Assembly: GCA_900553965.1 (NCBI GenBank)
Contig: USFX01000051.1
Coordinates: forward strand, 1 to 14,073
Reading direction: 5' to 3'
DNA from: an uncultured Prevotella sp.
GTDB lineage: Bacteria; Bacteroidota; Bacteroidia; Bacteroidales; Bacteroidaceae
DNA: 14,073 nt
Each line of letters begins with the position of its first letter. The stretch's first letter is position 1. Of this stretch, positions 7,301 through 13,996 are shown piece after piece. The position numbers and the translations under genes are program-made. Under the pieces are notes generated by a model. That model was not told the origin of the DNA. It searched no databases and was given only the letters and a program-made list of their open reading frames with translations.

Positions 7301-7965
7301 TGAACATCAAGGTGCGCCAGCCGCTGCAGGCCATCATGATTCCGGCTGTTGACGAAGAGCAGCAGAAGCACATCGACGCCGTTAAGGACCTGATAATAAG
7401 TGAGGTTAACGTCAAAGAGCTGAAGTTTGTTGTAGGCTCTGATGTGCTGGTCAAGAAAGTGAAGTGCAACTTCCGCACGATGGGCAAGAAGTTCGGCAAG
7501 CTGATGAAAGCCGTTGCCGCGCAGATGGACACCCTCAGTCAGGAGGATATCGCATCATTGGAGAAGAACGGCAGCATCGCTTTGAACATAGACGGTCAGG
7601 AAGCCGTTGTTGAGGTTGCCGACGTCGACATCATAAGCGAGGATATTCCGGGATGGCTCGTAAGCAACGAGGGCAATCTGACCGTAGCCCTTGAAGTGGA
7701 GCTGACCGAGGAACTGAAGAACGAAGGTATGGCCCGGGAACTGATTAACAGAATCCAGAACCTGCGTAAGGACACTGGTCTTGAGATAACTGACCGCATC
7801 AATGTGACAGTATCGCAGAATGAGCGCATCTCGGCTGCCGTCAACGGTTTTGCCGACTATATCAAGACACAGGTGCTTGCCAACAGCATCACGCTGGAGG
7901 ACAACGACGGTGCCGAAATCGATCTTGACGGTCTGACAGCCTTCATAAAGGTTGAGAAGATATAG
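4399..7965 (+). CDS. ileS: Isoleucine--tRNA ligase (IleRS2-like, GxHH signature)
   Basis: This 1,188-residue class I synthetase charges tRNA-Ile. The catalytic-site signature, normally HxGH, reads GIHH (residues 57-60, within ANGHPGIHH), with first and third positions swapped. The WDTHGLPVE block follows at about 87. The CP1 editing domain shows TTTPWTLPSN (about 240) and DGTGIVHIAPTFGADD. DVWFDSGS is at about 662 and the second signature is KMSKH (739-743). The C-terminal half has the anticodon-binding helices and an extended tail. Length and motif context match the eukaryote-like IleRS2 group, known for low mupirocin sensitivity. The start is the only well-placed ATG downstream of the promoter. 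It heads the gene run through lspA; 38 bp separate it from the DksA-like gene. Confidence 0.97.
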   Translation: MAKKFAEYNGLDLTQVNNDILEAWNKDKVFDKSIDERKGCPQFVFFEGPPSANGHPGIHHVLARSIKDTFNRYKTMKGFQVRRKAGWDTHGLPVELGVEKELGITKADIDNKESDKYISVGDYNHKCRENVMKFTAEWRKLTEQMGYFVDLDHPYITYDNKYIETLWWLLKQLYNKGLLYKGYTIQPYSPAAGTGLSSHELNQPGCYRDVKDTTATALFKITEPKAEWTEWGTPYFAAWTTTPWTLPSNTALCVGPGIKYVAVQTYNTYNDEPITVIMAEARLGAYLKPEGAELPMDGYKHGDKVVPYRIVGAYLGSELVGIRYTQLMPWVKPCMKLDENSPAYVKEYAEAHPDKVFDGENGKDRFVELSENAFRVIPGDYVTTEDGTGIVHIAPTFGADDAKVATAAQIPSLFLINKKGETRPMVDLEGKYYVLDELDANFMAACVDTAAYGHHAGDFVKNAYKPEFTVNGKYDEKAASKAEDLNIIICMEMKQEGTALKIEKHTHNYPHCWRTDKPVLYYPLDSWFIRSTAKKERMVELNKTINWQPESTGTGRFGNWLENLNDWNLSRSRFWGTPLPIWRDGDGGEICIGSLQELYDEIEKSVAAGVMKSNPLKDKGFAPGDYSEENYNRIDLHRPYVDDIVLVSESGKPMKRESDLIDVWFDSGSMPYAQIHYPFENKGAIDDRKAFPADFINEGVDQTRGWFFTLHAIATMVFDSVAFKNVISTGLVLDSKGNKMSKHVGNVVNPFDMMDKYGADPVRFYMMTNSEPWDNLKFDPDGVDEVRRKFFGTLYNTYSFFSLYANVDGFDYSQPEVPIAERSEIDRWILSVLHTLIKGVDKELAGYDPTRAGRLIESFVNDDLSNWYVRLNRKRFWGKEMDKDKQSAYQTLYTCLETVAKLLAPFSPFYADRLYLDLTAVTGRDNVCSVHLAKFPEADESFIDKDLEIRMGMAQKITSMVLALRRKVNIKVRQPLQAIMIPAVDEEQQKHIDAVKDLIISEVNVKELKFVVGSDVLVKKVKCNFRTMGKKFGKLMKAVAAQMDTLSQEDIASLEKNGSIALNIDGQEAVVEVADVDIISEDIPGWLVSNEGNLTVALEVELTEELKNEGMARELINRIQNLRKDTGLEITDRINVTVSQNERISAAVNGFADYIKTQVLANSITLEDNDGAEIDLDGLTAFIKVEKI

Positions 7966-8003
7966 AAGATATGTAATATTAATAACTAAAAAACCTTTCT
8001 ATT

Positions 8004-8384
8004 ATGACAGAAAAGACACGCTACAATGACGAGGAACTCGAAGAGTTCAGGACCATTATCAACGAAAAACTGGCTTTGGCCAGACGTGATTATGATCAGA
8101 TGATGAGAGTCTTGATGAATCAGGACGGGAATGATGTTGACGACACATCTCCGACTTACAAGATATTGGAAGAAGGAAGTGCAACTCAGAGCAAAGAAGA
8201 GTTGGTGCAGTTGGCCAGCCGTCAGCAGAAGTTCATTCAGGGTCTGGAAGCTGCGCTCGTGCGCATAGAGAACAAGACATACGGAATTGATCGTTTGACA
8301 GGCAAGTTGATACCTAAAGAGCGTCTGCGTGCCGTACCTCATGCAACGTTGAGCGTAGAGTCAAAGCAGAACAGAAAAAAATGA
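8004..8384 (+). CDS. TraR/DksA-family regulator lacking zinc-finger cysteines
   Basis: This 126-residue protein matches the DksA/TraR family by its helical N-terminal part (about 8-85) and the C-terminal block TYGIDRLTGKLIPKERLRAVPHATLS (split here as residues about 92-117). DksA binds the RNA polymerase secondary channel and adjusts rRNA and amino-acid promoters with ppGpp. The usual family block has a Cys after YGI/YGV; here it is Asp, and the whole protein contains no cysteine, so the canonical C4 zinc site is absent. Cysteine-poor DksA relatives exist and can remain functional. The tip of the coiled coil has VDDTSPTYK rather than an obvious DxxDxA. The stop overlaps the lspA start by 4 bp (ATGA), implying coupled translation. 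Confidence 0.88.
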   Translation: MTEKTRYNDEELEEFRTIINEKLALARRDYDQMMRVLMNQDGNDVDDTSPTYKILEEGSATQSKEELVQLASRQQKFIQGLEAALVRIENKTYGIDRLTGKLIPKERLRAVPHATLSVESKQNRKK

Positions 8385-9061
8385 GAAAATCCGGAAATGT
8401 ATTGACTAACGGAAGAATGGCTATACTTTTGGTTATAGCCATTCTTTTGATAGACCAGCTTATAAAGATTTGGGTCAAGACGAACATGACTCTCCATGAA
8501 AGCATACAGATAGCCGACTGGTTCAAGATATGCTTCATCGAAAATAACGGCATGGCATACGGTATGGAAATCGGCAGCAAGCTCTTGCTGTCCATATTCC
8601 GTATCATAATGATAGGTGTGCTTGGATATTATCTTTATCTGCAAGTGAAGAAGAAAGCACGTACCGGCTATATCGTATGTCTGTCGATGGTTGTCGCGGG
8701 AGCAGTCGGGAATATGATTGACTGTATGTTCTATGGTCTGATATTCAATGCATCATCTGATTTCTACACGTCTTATTTCGTTCCTTTCGGTAGCGGATAT
8801 GCTCCGTTTCTCATGGGCAAGGTCGTGGATATGTTCTACTTCCCGCTCATTGTGACGACGTGGCCTCAGTGGATGCCGTTTGTCGGTGGTGAGGATTTCA
8901 TATTCTTCAGCCCGATTTTCAATTTTGCAGATGCCAGCATAAGCGTCGGATTTGTGTTGCTGCTGTTGTTCTTTCGCAATGAGCTCAGCTCTGTCTCATT
9001 GACGGGTATGAAATCCGGCAACGAAAATAATGTCAAGAACGGGGAGGAAAAATCTGAATGA
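8381..9061 (+). CDS. lspA: Lipoprotein signal peptidase (signal peptidase II)
   Basis: This inner-membrane aspartyl protease removes signal peptides from diacylglyceryl-prolipoproteins. Of 226 residues, four hydrophobic segments are visible (about 12-30, 66-87, 97-120 and 177-200). The conserved LIDQLIK (D25), ENNGMAYG (55-61), GNMID (110-114), VVDMFYFP (catalytic D150) and FNFADASISVG (catalytic D184) are all present. It is longer than E. coli LspA (about 164 residues) because of a loop between the third segment and D150 and another before FNFAD, which is common in Bacteroidetes. A hydrophilic C-terminal tail follows residue 200. It overlaps both neighbours by 4 bp, and the next gene encodes a lipoprotein, a likely substrate. 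Confidence 0.96.
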   Translation: MRKSGNVLTNGRMAILLVIAILLIDQLIKIWVKTNMTLHESIQIADWFKICFIENNGMAYGMEIGSKLLLSIFRIIMIGVLGYYLYLQVKKKARTGYIVCLSMVVAGAVGNMIDCMFYGLIFNASSDFYTSYFVPFGSGYAPFLMGKVVDMFYFPLIVTTWPQWMPFVGGEDFIFFSPIFNFADASISVGFVLLLLFFRNELSSVSLTGMKSGNENNVKNGEEKSE

Positions 9062-10059
9062 ATAGGAGCATGAGGATATATCGCAGTCTTATGTTGCCGG
9101 CAATCATGGTTATGCTGCTTGCGGCTTCGTGTAAGCCCGGTGTGCCGAAGGAGTACATACAGCCCGATGAAATGGAGGATATTCTTTATGACTATCATTT
9201 CGCGCAGGCTGTAGCTTATAGGGACATGGGCAGTGCCGGCAATCCGTCACTGAATGTGAATACTCCGGTTTACAGGAGAGAACTGTATTATCATGCCGTT
9301 CTGAAGAAATACGGGGTTACAGAGGCGGAGTTCGACTCGTCGCTTGTCTATTATTACAGCAACGCCGAAATGCTCCATAAGATATACAAACGGGTCTCTG
9401 AACGCATGGAAAATAATGCTATCGCCTTGGGAGCCACTTCAAGCGACATGAACAAGTATGCCCAGCTGAGCGAAAACGGCGATACGGCCAATATCTGGCA
9501 TGACGCCGTTTCTGCCGTTATGACGCCGGCTCCTCCGTACAATAGGCTGGATTTCAAGATAGAAGGTGATTCCACCTTCAGAAAGGGAGACAGTTTTCTG
9601 CTGAATTTTATGGCTGATTTTGTATATCAAGGAGGAACGAAGGACGCCGTGGCTTATCTGGCAGTGAAGTATGACAATGACAGCGTCTCTACCCACGTCA
9701 CTCATATTTCTGTTTCGGGCATAGCCCAACTGAGAGTACCGGAGAACACGACAAACAAGGTGAAAGCTATCAGTGGCTTCATATATCTGAATAGAGGAAC
9801 GGATGAATCAAACACGGTTAAGCTGCTGTTTATAAATCAGATACAGCTCATCCGATTTCATAAGAAGATTGTGGAGGAACCGGCAGACAGCATCACGAGC
9901 ACGCCTGTTGATACCATGATGGCCGTGAAGGCTAATCCGCACCGGATGGCCGTGACGGACACTGTCCGCAAGCCGCTGTCACACGGTGACATGAAACGAA
10001 TAAAACCTTTGCAACATGCTGTCAGGGAACGGGAAGCGGAGAAGAGTAGCAGCAAATGA
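9058..10059 (+). CDS. DUF4296 domain lipoprotein
   Basis: This 333-residue protein starts with a lipoprotein signal: MNRSMRIYRS, a hydrophobic run, then LLAASC with C25 as the expected lipidated residue. Directly after it comes GVPKEYIQPDEMEDILYDYHFAQAVA, the DUF4296 (PF14129) signature. That domain runs to about residue 120. The rest (about 150-270) looks like a beta-rich region and the last 60 residues are basic and proline-containing, probably disordered. Function is unknown; the family is confined to Bacteroidetes and often sits beside lspA. Its ATG overlaps the lspA stop (ATGA), so synthesis is probably coupled to the peptidase that would process it. Confidence 0.9.
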   Translation: MNRSMRIYRSLMLPAIMVMLLAASCKPGVPKEYIQPDEMEDILYDYHFAQAVAYRDMGSAGNPSLNVNTPVYRRELYYHAVLKKYGVTEAEFDSSLVYYYSNAEMLHKIYKRVSERMENNAIALGATSSDMNKYAQLSENGDTANIWHDAVSAVMTPAPPYNRLDFKIEGDSTFRKGDSFLLNFMADFVYQGGTKDAVAYLAVKYDNDSVSTHVTHISVSGIAQLRVPENTTNKVKAISGFIYLNRGTDESNTVKLLFINQIQLIRFHKKIVEEPADSITSTPVDTMMAVKANPHRMAVTDTVRKPLSHGDMKRIKPLQHAVREREAEKSSSK

Positions 10060-10081
10060 AGTGGTGGACGGTGACCGGAGA

Positions 10082-10243
10082 ATGGCGCAATGCGTCGTTG
10101 AAATCATGTCCGGCGTCGTCACCGACTGTTATACGTTTGATGAAGAGCTGCCGCATACGGAATGGCTGGGCGGCACAATCATATTGGTTAGGGACGGAGA
10201 AGACCGTCTCAGGGCATTTAAAGATGGAAATTTAATAAAATAA
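10082..10243 (+). CDS. Small conserved-looking hypothetical protein (53 aa)
   Basis: The frame encodes 53 residues beginning MAQCVVEIMSGVVTDCYTF, with a central PHTEWLGGTIIL and an end rich in short strands (RLRAFKDGNLIK). It looks like a small all-beta protein with no signal or membrane segment. I chose the ATG at 10082 because GGAG lies just upstream and because the sequence before it (back to an ATG at 10016, overlapping the DUF4296 gene) is arginine-rich and unlike the rest. GTG starts at 10061 or 10064 are possible. It ends 2 bp before the nucleoside transporter start, so it is in the same operon. I do not recognise a named family. Confidence 0.65.
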   Translation: MAQCVVEIMSGVVTDCYTFDEELPHTEWLGGTIILVRDGEDRLRAFKDGNLIK

Positions 10244-10245
10244 TT

Positions 10246-11487
10246 ATGAATCTTAAAGTACGTTTATCGCTGCTGAACTTTCTTGAGTTCGCAGTATGGG
10301 GAGCATATCTGACATGTATGGGAATGTATCTTGGGCGCATCGGGATGGCCTCGGATATAGGTAATTTCTATGCGATTCAGGGTGTCGTGTCTATATTCAT
10401 GCCAGCCTTGATGGGAATTGTTGCGGACAGATGGGTTCCGGCCCAGTTGCTGTTGGGTTTATGCCACCTTGTGGCCGGTGTCTTTATGATAGCGGCGTCA
10501 TGGTATGGATATATCGCAGGTTCTGACGCACAGTTTGCCGTTCTGTTCCTGCTTTATTCAATAAGTGTCGCATTTTACATGCCGACGCTTGCCCTTACCA
10601 ATTCCGTTGCATATAATGCCCTGATGAAAGCGGGGCTGGATACGGTGAAGGCATTCCCGCCAATCCGTGTATTCGGTACGGTAGGATTTATCTGCGCCAT
10701 GTGGTTCGTGGATCTGATGGGATATAAGATAAGTGAGATTCAGTTTCTGGTATCCGGTATTTTAAGCATAGTGCTGTTTCTCTATACGTTCACCCTTCCA
10801 GCTTGTCCCGTGTCAGACAACAGTGAGCGCAAGAGCTGGGTCGACGCGCTTGGACTCAAGGCGTTTTCATTGTTCAAGCAGAAAGAGATGGCAATATTCT
10901 TCATCTTCTCTGCCATGCTCGGTGTCAGTCTGCAGATAACCAACGGATTTGCAACGCCGTATATCGAGAGTTTCAACAGTGTGGCTGAGTATGCTGATAC
11001 ATTGAGCGTGAAATATCCAGTGATACTGTATTCCATATCCCAAATCAGCGAGACATGCTGTATTCTTCTGATTCCATTCTTCATGAAGCGTTTCGGTATA
11101 AAGAATGTCATGCTCATTGCCATGTTTGCATGGGTGTTCCGTTTCGGTCTCTTGGGAGTAGGAAACCCAGGCAGCGGTGTGCTGGCTTTCGTCGCTTCAA
11201 TGATTGTCTATGGAGTGGCATTTGATTTCTTCAACATATCAGGCTCGTTGTTTGTTGACAAATCGACTGATGTTTCTTTGCGCTCCAGCGCACAGGGACT
11301 GTTCATGATGATGACAAACGGAATCGGAGCGACCATCGGTTCGTTGGCAGCCCAGGCTGTTGTGACATCGCGTACGGATGCCGGTGGAAATGTGGATTGG
11401 CAGCCTTGTTGGTACACATTTGCCGCATACGCACTCATCGTCGGTGTACTGTTCGCTTTCATCTTCCGTCCCCAAAAGGATAAATGA
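10246..11487 (+). CDS. Nucleoside:H+ symporter, NupG/XapB family (MFS)
   Basis: This 413-residue protein is hydrophobic throughout with about 12 membrane spans, the usual length for NupG (about 418). It aligns well with remembered E. coli NupG blocks: the start LLNFLEFAVWGAYLTCMGMY, FMPALMGIVADRW, FPPIRVFGTVGFI, AIFFIFSAMLGVSLQITN, SISQISET, MIVYGVAFDFFNISGS and SSAQGLFMMMTNG. Members import nucleosides with protons across the inner membrane; the exact nucleoside range cannot be read from sequence. It lies in a tight gene run: 2 bp after the small protein, and the next start is 5 bp after its stop. Confidence 0.93.
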   Translation: MNLKVRLSLLNFLEFAVWGAYLTCMGMYLGRIGMASDIGNFYAIQGVVSIFMPALMGIVADRWVPAQLLLGLCHLVAGVFMIAASWYGYIAGSDAQFAVLFLLYSISVAFYMPTLALTNSVAYNALMKAGLDTVKAFPPIRVFGTVGFICAMWFVDLMGYKISEIQFLVSGILSIVLFLYTFTLPACPVSDNSERKSWVDALGLKAFSLFKQKEMAIFFIFSAMLGVSLQITNGFATPYIESFNSVAEYADTLSVKYPVILYSISQISETCCILLIPFFMKRFGIKNVMLIAMFAWVFRFGLLGVGNPGSGVLAFVASMIVYGVAFDFFNISGSLFVDKSTDVSLRSSAQGLFMMMTNGIGATIGSLAAQAVVTSRTDAGGNVDWQPCWYTFAAYALIVGVLFAFIFRPQKDK

Positions 11488-11492
11488 CTTGA

Positions 11493-12044
11493 ATGAATAG
11501 GACGCAGCTTTTTTTCAGGAGCATATCAGAAGTGGTAGGAGGCAACGGTATGGCTGTCATTGTCCTGACAGACAAGGAAGCCAAACGTGCTGTCAGTGTA
11601 GTGTGTGATAATGCCATGAAATGGCAGATAGGCATGCGGCATAATGCCCGCAACAGGAAAGAAACATTCTTGCCGGAGGTTATGACGGCCTTGCTGACTG
11701 ATGTTGTCTCTCTCGCCGGCTATGAGATAACGGTAAGTGATATTGTCGACGGGGAGTATCAGACGGCGATAATAAATAAAGATACGCTTGTCGGGCATAA
11801 AATCAGGCTCAGTGATGCCGTTCTTCTTTCATTGGTAAGTGATATTCCTATATATATGGACAACAGGCTTATGTACCGTCAAAGTTCTCCATACAATGCG
11901 GAGACAGACCGGATGGCCATACCAATCAATACATTGGCTACGGACAAGTTGAAGGAAGAGCTGGATAAGGCCATTGAAACGGAAAACTACCGGTTGGCAT
12001 CACAGATTAAGGAAGAGTTGAACAATAGGGAAAAGACATTGTAG
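11493..12044 (+). CDS. Bifunctional nuclease (BFN/DUF151) family protein with UVR tail
   Basis: Of 183 residues, about 10-140 form the BFN domain (PF02577). The typical block KIRLSDAVLLSLVSDIPIYMDN is at about 103-124, split here by position only. A UVR-like helical hairpin follows at about 151-181 (KLKEELDKAIETENYRLASQ), the motif used by UvrB to contact UvrC and also found in Clp-associated proteins. The plant founding member was reported to cut RNA and single-stranded DNA; bacterial members are largely uncharacterised, so nuclease activity is inferred from the family name only. This two-domain order is common in Bacteroidetes. It begins 5 bp after the transporter stop and is followed by rsmE after 12 bp. 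Confidence 0.85.
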   Translation: MNRTQLFFRSISEVVGGNGMAVIVLTDKEAKRAVSVVCDNAMKWQIGMRHNARNRKETFLPEVMTALLTDVVSLAGYEITVSDIVDGEYQTAIINKDTLVGHKIRLSDAVLLSLVSDIPIYMDNRLMYRQSSPYNAETDRMAIPINTLATDKLKEELDKAIETENYRLASQIKEELNNREKTL

Positions 12045-12056
12045 ACACAATATCTT

Positions 12057-12788
12057 ATGAAGGAAACAAGATTTTTCTATGCTCCGGAAGCGGTCACGAC
12101 AGAAGAGTTGCCGGAGGAGGAAGCAACACACGCCATGCGTGTCCTTCGGTTGAAGGAAGGTGACGAGATGATGCTGATGGACGGGAATGGCACGTTCTAT
12201 CGGGCTGAGGTGACGCTTGCCGCCACACGCCGGTGTATGTACAGGATTGTGGAGACAATGCCGCAACAGCCTCAATGGAAGGCAAACCTGCACATAGCCA
12301 TCGCTCCGACGAAAATGATGGAGCGGATGGAGTGGATGGTGGAAAAAGCTACGGAAATCGGTATCAATGAGTTTTCGTTCCTGAATTGCAAATTCTCAGA
12401 ACGCAAGGTTATGAAGACAGCCCGTCTGGACAGGATTGCCGTATCGGCCGTGAAGCAGAGCCGGAAGGCATGGAAGCCTGTTCTGCATGACATGGTGGCC
12501 TTTAAGGACTTCATATCCAAACCTGCGCCCGGACATAAATTTATAGCTCACTGCTATGAGGAAGTTCCACGCACGTATCTGTTTGATGAACTGAAGAATA
12601 TGCCGGAAGCAGATGATTGTCTTGTGATGATAGGCCCGGAGGGTGATTTCTCAATAGACGAGGTGAAAGCCGCAGTTGATGCCGGTTATACGTCCGTGCA
12701 TCTTGGAGAAAGCCGTTACCGTACGGAGACTGCCGCTCTTGCTGCTTTGATGATGATGCAGCTGGCAGTGACGAATCCACAGCATTAA
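12057..12788 (+). CDS. rsmE: 16S rRNA (uracil(1498)-N3)-methyltransferase
   Basis: This 243-residue SPOUT enzyme methylates N3 of U1498 in the decoding region of 16S rRNA using S-adenosylmethionine. The N-terminal PUA-like RNA-binding domain (about 1-70) includes HAMRVLRLKEGDE. The knotted catalytic domain follows, with PTKMMERMEWMVEKATEIG (about 84-102), MIGPEGDFS (191-199) and LGESRYRTETAAL (216-228), the last two forming the cofactor-binding knot. The usual E-Q-S before an arginine reads K-Q-S-R here. Length is normal for the family. It sits between the BFN-family gene and the DUF3256 gene in the same direction, with 12 bp and 21 bp spacing. Confidence 0.96.
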   Translation: MKETRFFYAPEAVTTEELPEEEATHAMRVLRLKEGDEMMLMDGNGTFYRAEVTLAATRRCMYRIVETMPQQPQWKANLHIAIAPTKMMERMEWMVEKATEIGINEFSFLNCKFSERKVMKTARLDRIAVSAVKQSRKAWKPVLHDMVAFKDFISKPAPGHKFIAHCYEEVPRTYLFDELKNMPEADDCLVMIGPEGDFSIDEVKAAVDAGYTSVHLGESRYRTETAALAALMMMQLAVTNPQH

Positions 12789-12809
12789 CATATTAAATAA
12801 ATAAAGACG

Positions 12810-13463
12810 ATGAAGAAAAGTTTATCCGTGTTGATCATGTTTCTTGCAGGTCTGTTGCAGGCTGGTGCCCAGCAGCAACCAGCCATGCGTGACGTTTTCA
12901 GTCAGATGCCGGATTCTTTATTCCCATATATGAGCCATAATAACCGATTGGACCTTATAGATTTCGCTGAATCCGGAATGGAGGCGGAAATAACGAATTC
13001 ATTTGATGAGCGTGTCAGACTGTCCAAACTGACTTCTGATTATCTAAAACTGGAACTTAGTAAGTTCTCGTCTGTCGAGATGAGATTATTGCCATCTGAA
13101 GATTTATTGCCTGATACGACCCAAACCGTAATTTGTCTCATACGCTCTTTTGGCGAAAAGACACCGTTCAGCAGCATAAAGTTCTATACAGCCAAATGGC
13201 TTCCACTTCAGATTGAAGACCCGATAGTGACAAATAGTGATAGGCTCATAGCTAAACCGGATACGATGGGTGTTGAGTTGTTTGAGGATTTGAGAAAATA
13301 TCTTATTCCTTTATACGTATCGGCTGGGCTTTCTGATGTTGGAAATGTCATAACCATGAAAGTATCTCCGCAGAGCACAATACCAATTGATAATAAAAGT
13401 GAGGGTGTCAATCATATAATTAAGCAAATATCTATTGAATGGGATGGTAAAACTTTTAAATAA
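12810..13463 (+). CDS. DUF3256 family exported protein
   Basis: Of 217 residues, the first about 20 (MKKSLSVLIMFLAGLLQAGA, then QQQ) are a signal peptide with probable cleavage after AGA. The mature part starts AMRDVFSQMPDSLFPYMSHNNRLDLIDFAESGM, the recognisable opening of DUF3256 (PF11644), a Bacteroidales family often located just downstream of rsmE. It has a mixed alpha/beta appearance with no catalytic motif I can name; function is unknown. It should be periplasmic. It is the last gene of the run. Its third-codon positions are more A/T-rich than those of rsmE. Confidence 0.87.
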   Translation: MKKSLSVLIMFLAGLLQAGAQQQPAMRDVFSQMPDSLFPYMSHNNRLDLIDFAESGMEAEITNSFDERVRLSKLTSDYLKLELSKFSSVEMRLLPSEDLLPDTTQTVICLIRSFGEKTPFSSIKFYTAKWLPLQIEDPIVTNSDRLIAKPDTMGVELFEDLRKYLIPLYVSAGLSDVGNVITMKVSPQSTIPIDNKSEGVNHIIKQISIEWDGKTFK

Positions 13464-13496
13464 ATTTAAAAACGAACTTTATTTATAGCAAAATGA

Positions 13497-13526
13497 TTGT
13501 AAATTGAGAATTATATTATAATTTTG
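13497..13526 (+). promoter_or_regulatory. Bacteroidetes-type promoter with no protein gene downstream
   Basis: TTG at 13497-13499 and TAATTTTG at 13519-13526 are separated by exactly 19 bp, the same spacing as the ileS promoter. It begins 33 bp after the DUF3256 stop codon. Initiation is expected at about 13,531-13,533. The next hairpin with a T run ends at 13,601, so the transcript would be short. Confidence 0.6.
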
Positions 13527-13531
13527 CATCG

Positions 13532-13601
13532 TGTTTTTCATGGTATTAGATTATTAAGGTTAATAAAAGATTGGTTGTCGTGAGACAATCAATTTTTTTT
13601 T
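13532..13601 (+). ncRNA. Putative small RNA of about 70 nt
   Basis: The unit is promoter, about 19 nt of unpaired leader, a small hairpin (TTATTA 13551-13556, AGGT loop, TAATAA 13561-13566), then a terminator hairpin (13570-13593) and nine T's. No open reading frame of meaningful size fits inside. The hairpin-plus-terminator layout is typical of bacterial small RNAs. The alternative is that the terminator simply ends the upstream operon and the promoter match is chance in AT-rich DNA. I recognise no named RNA family. Confidence 0.45.
13570..13601 (+). terminator. Intrinsic terminator after the DUF3256 gene / small RNA
   Basis: ATTGGTTGTC (13570-13579) pairs with GACAATCAAT (13584-13593) through a GTGA tetraloop, ten pairs with one G-T. 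A run of nine T's (13593-13601) follows at once. Confidence 0.88.
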
Positions 13602-13700
13602 GTTATATATTCTTCGCTATTTATATTTCGGGTTAGTCCGAAAATGTGTAAATTGCAACCGGGTCCCCTTTGTTTTATGTTTTACGATATATTACAAAAC

Positions 13701-13732
13701 AAGAGGCTATGCCTAATTGGGCATAGCCTCTT
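13701..13732. terminator. Bidirectional terminator between the plus-strand genes and the tRNA operon
   Basis: AAGAGGCTATGCC (13701-13713) pairs perfectly with GGCATAGCCTCTT (13720-13732) around a 6-nt loop. The plus strand exits into TTTTC and the minus strand into TTGTTTTG, so it can act both ways. It starts 12 bp beyond the 3' end of tRNA-Glu and is most likely the terminator of the tRNA operon. Between 13,602 and 13,700 I see only a small hairpin (TTTCGG 13626-13631 with CCGAAA 13638-13643) and no gene. Confidence 0.8.
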
Positions 13733-13743
13733 TTCGCGGTTTG

Positions 13744-13815
13744 TAGTCGATAGGGGAATCGAACCCCTATGCCAAGATTGAGAATCTTGTATCCTAACCA
13801 TTAGATGAATCGACC
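13744..13815 (-). tRNA. tRNA-Glu (anticodon CTC)
   Basis: This 72-nt cloverleaf on the minus strand has acceptor GGTCGAT pairing with ATCGACT (first pair G-T) and discriminator A. The anticodon stem CAAGA/TCTTG encloses the loop TTCTCAA, giving anticodon CTC (plus-strand positions 13780-13782), and the T arm is AGGGG-TTCGATT-CCCCT. The D arm resembles that of bacterial tRNA-Glu. CTC reads GAG codons. No CCA is encoded, as is usual in Bacteroidetes. It lies 14 bp after tRNA-Ser in the same transcript. Confidence 0.93.
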
Positions 13816-13829
13816 ATTGCTTGAAAGTG

Positions 13830-13917
13830 CGGAAGCTGGGGGATTCGAACCCCCGGTACGGTAAACCCGTACGGCAGTTTAGCAAACTGCTGGTTTCAGC
13901 CACTCACCCAAACTTCC
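13830..13917 (-). tRNA. tRNA-Ser (anticodon GCT)
   Basis: This 88-nt class II tRNA on the minus strand has acceptor GGAAGTT pairing with AGCTTCC (one T-G pair) and discriminator G. The anticodon stem GCAGT/ACTGC encloses the loop TTGCTAA, giving anticodon GCT (plus-strand 13881-13883) for AGC/AGU serine codons. A long variable arm (CCGTACGGG...CCGTACC region) identifies it as a serine tRNA. The T arm is GGGGG-TTCGAAT-CCCCC. No CCA is encoded. Confidence 0.94.
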
Positions 13918-13965
13918 TTTTACGTTCTTTTGGAGAACCGTAAGCACTTTCTCTCAAATGCGATG

Positions 13966-13996
13966 CAAAGGTAATGCTTTTATTTCATTCCTGCAA
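13966..13996 (-). promoter_or_regulatory. Promoter of the tRNA-Ser/tRNA-Glu operon
   Basis: On the minus strand, TACCTTTG (plus-strand CAAAGGTA, 13966-13973) is a full TAnnTTTG match. TTG (plus-strand CAA, 13994-13996) lies 20 bp upstream of it. Initiation would fall near 13,959, about 40 nt before the mature 5' end of tRNA-Ser. From 13,997 to the window end I see no gene. Confidence 0.7.

Noticed and set aside
13682..13903. Minus-strand open frame of 73 codons
   Set aside because: It runs through both tRNA genes and the terminator; the tRNA cloverleaves explain the sequence.
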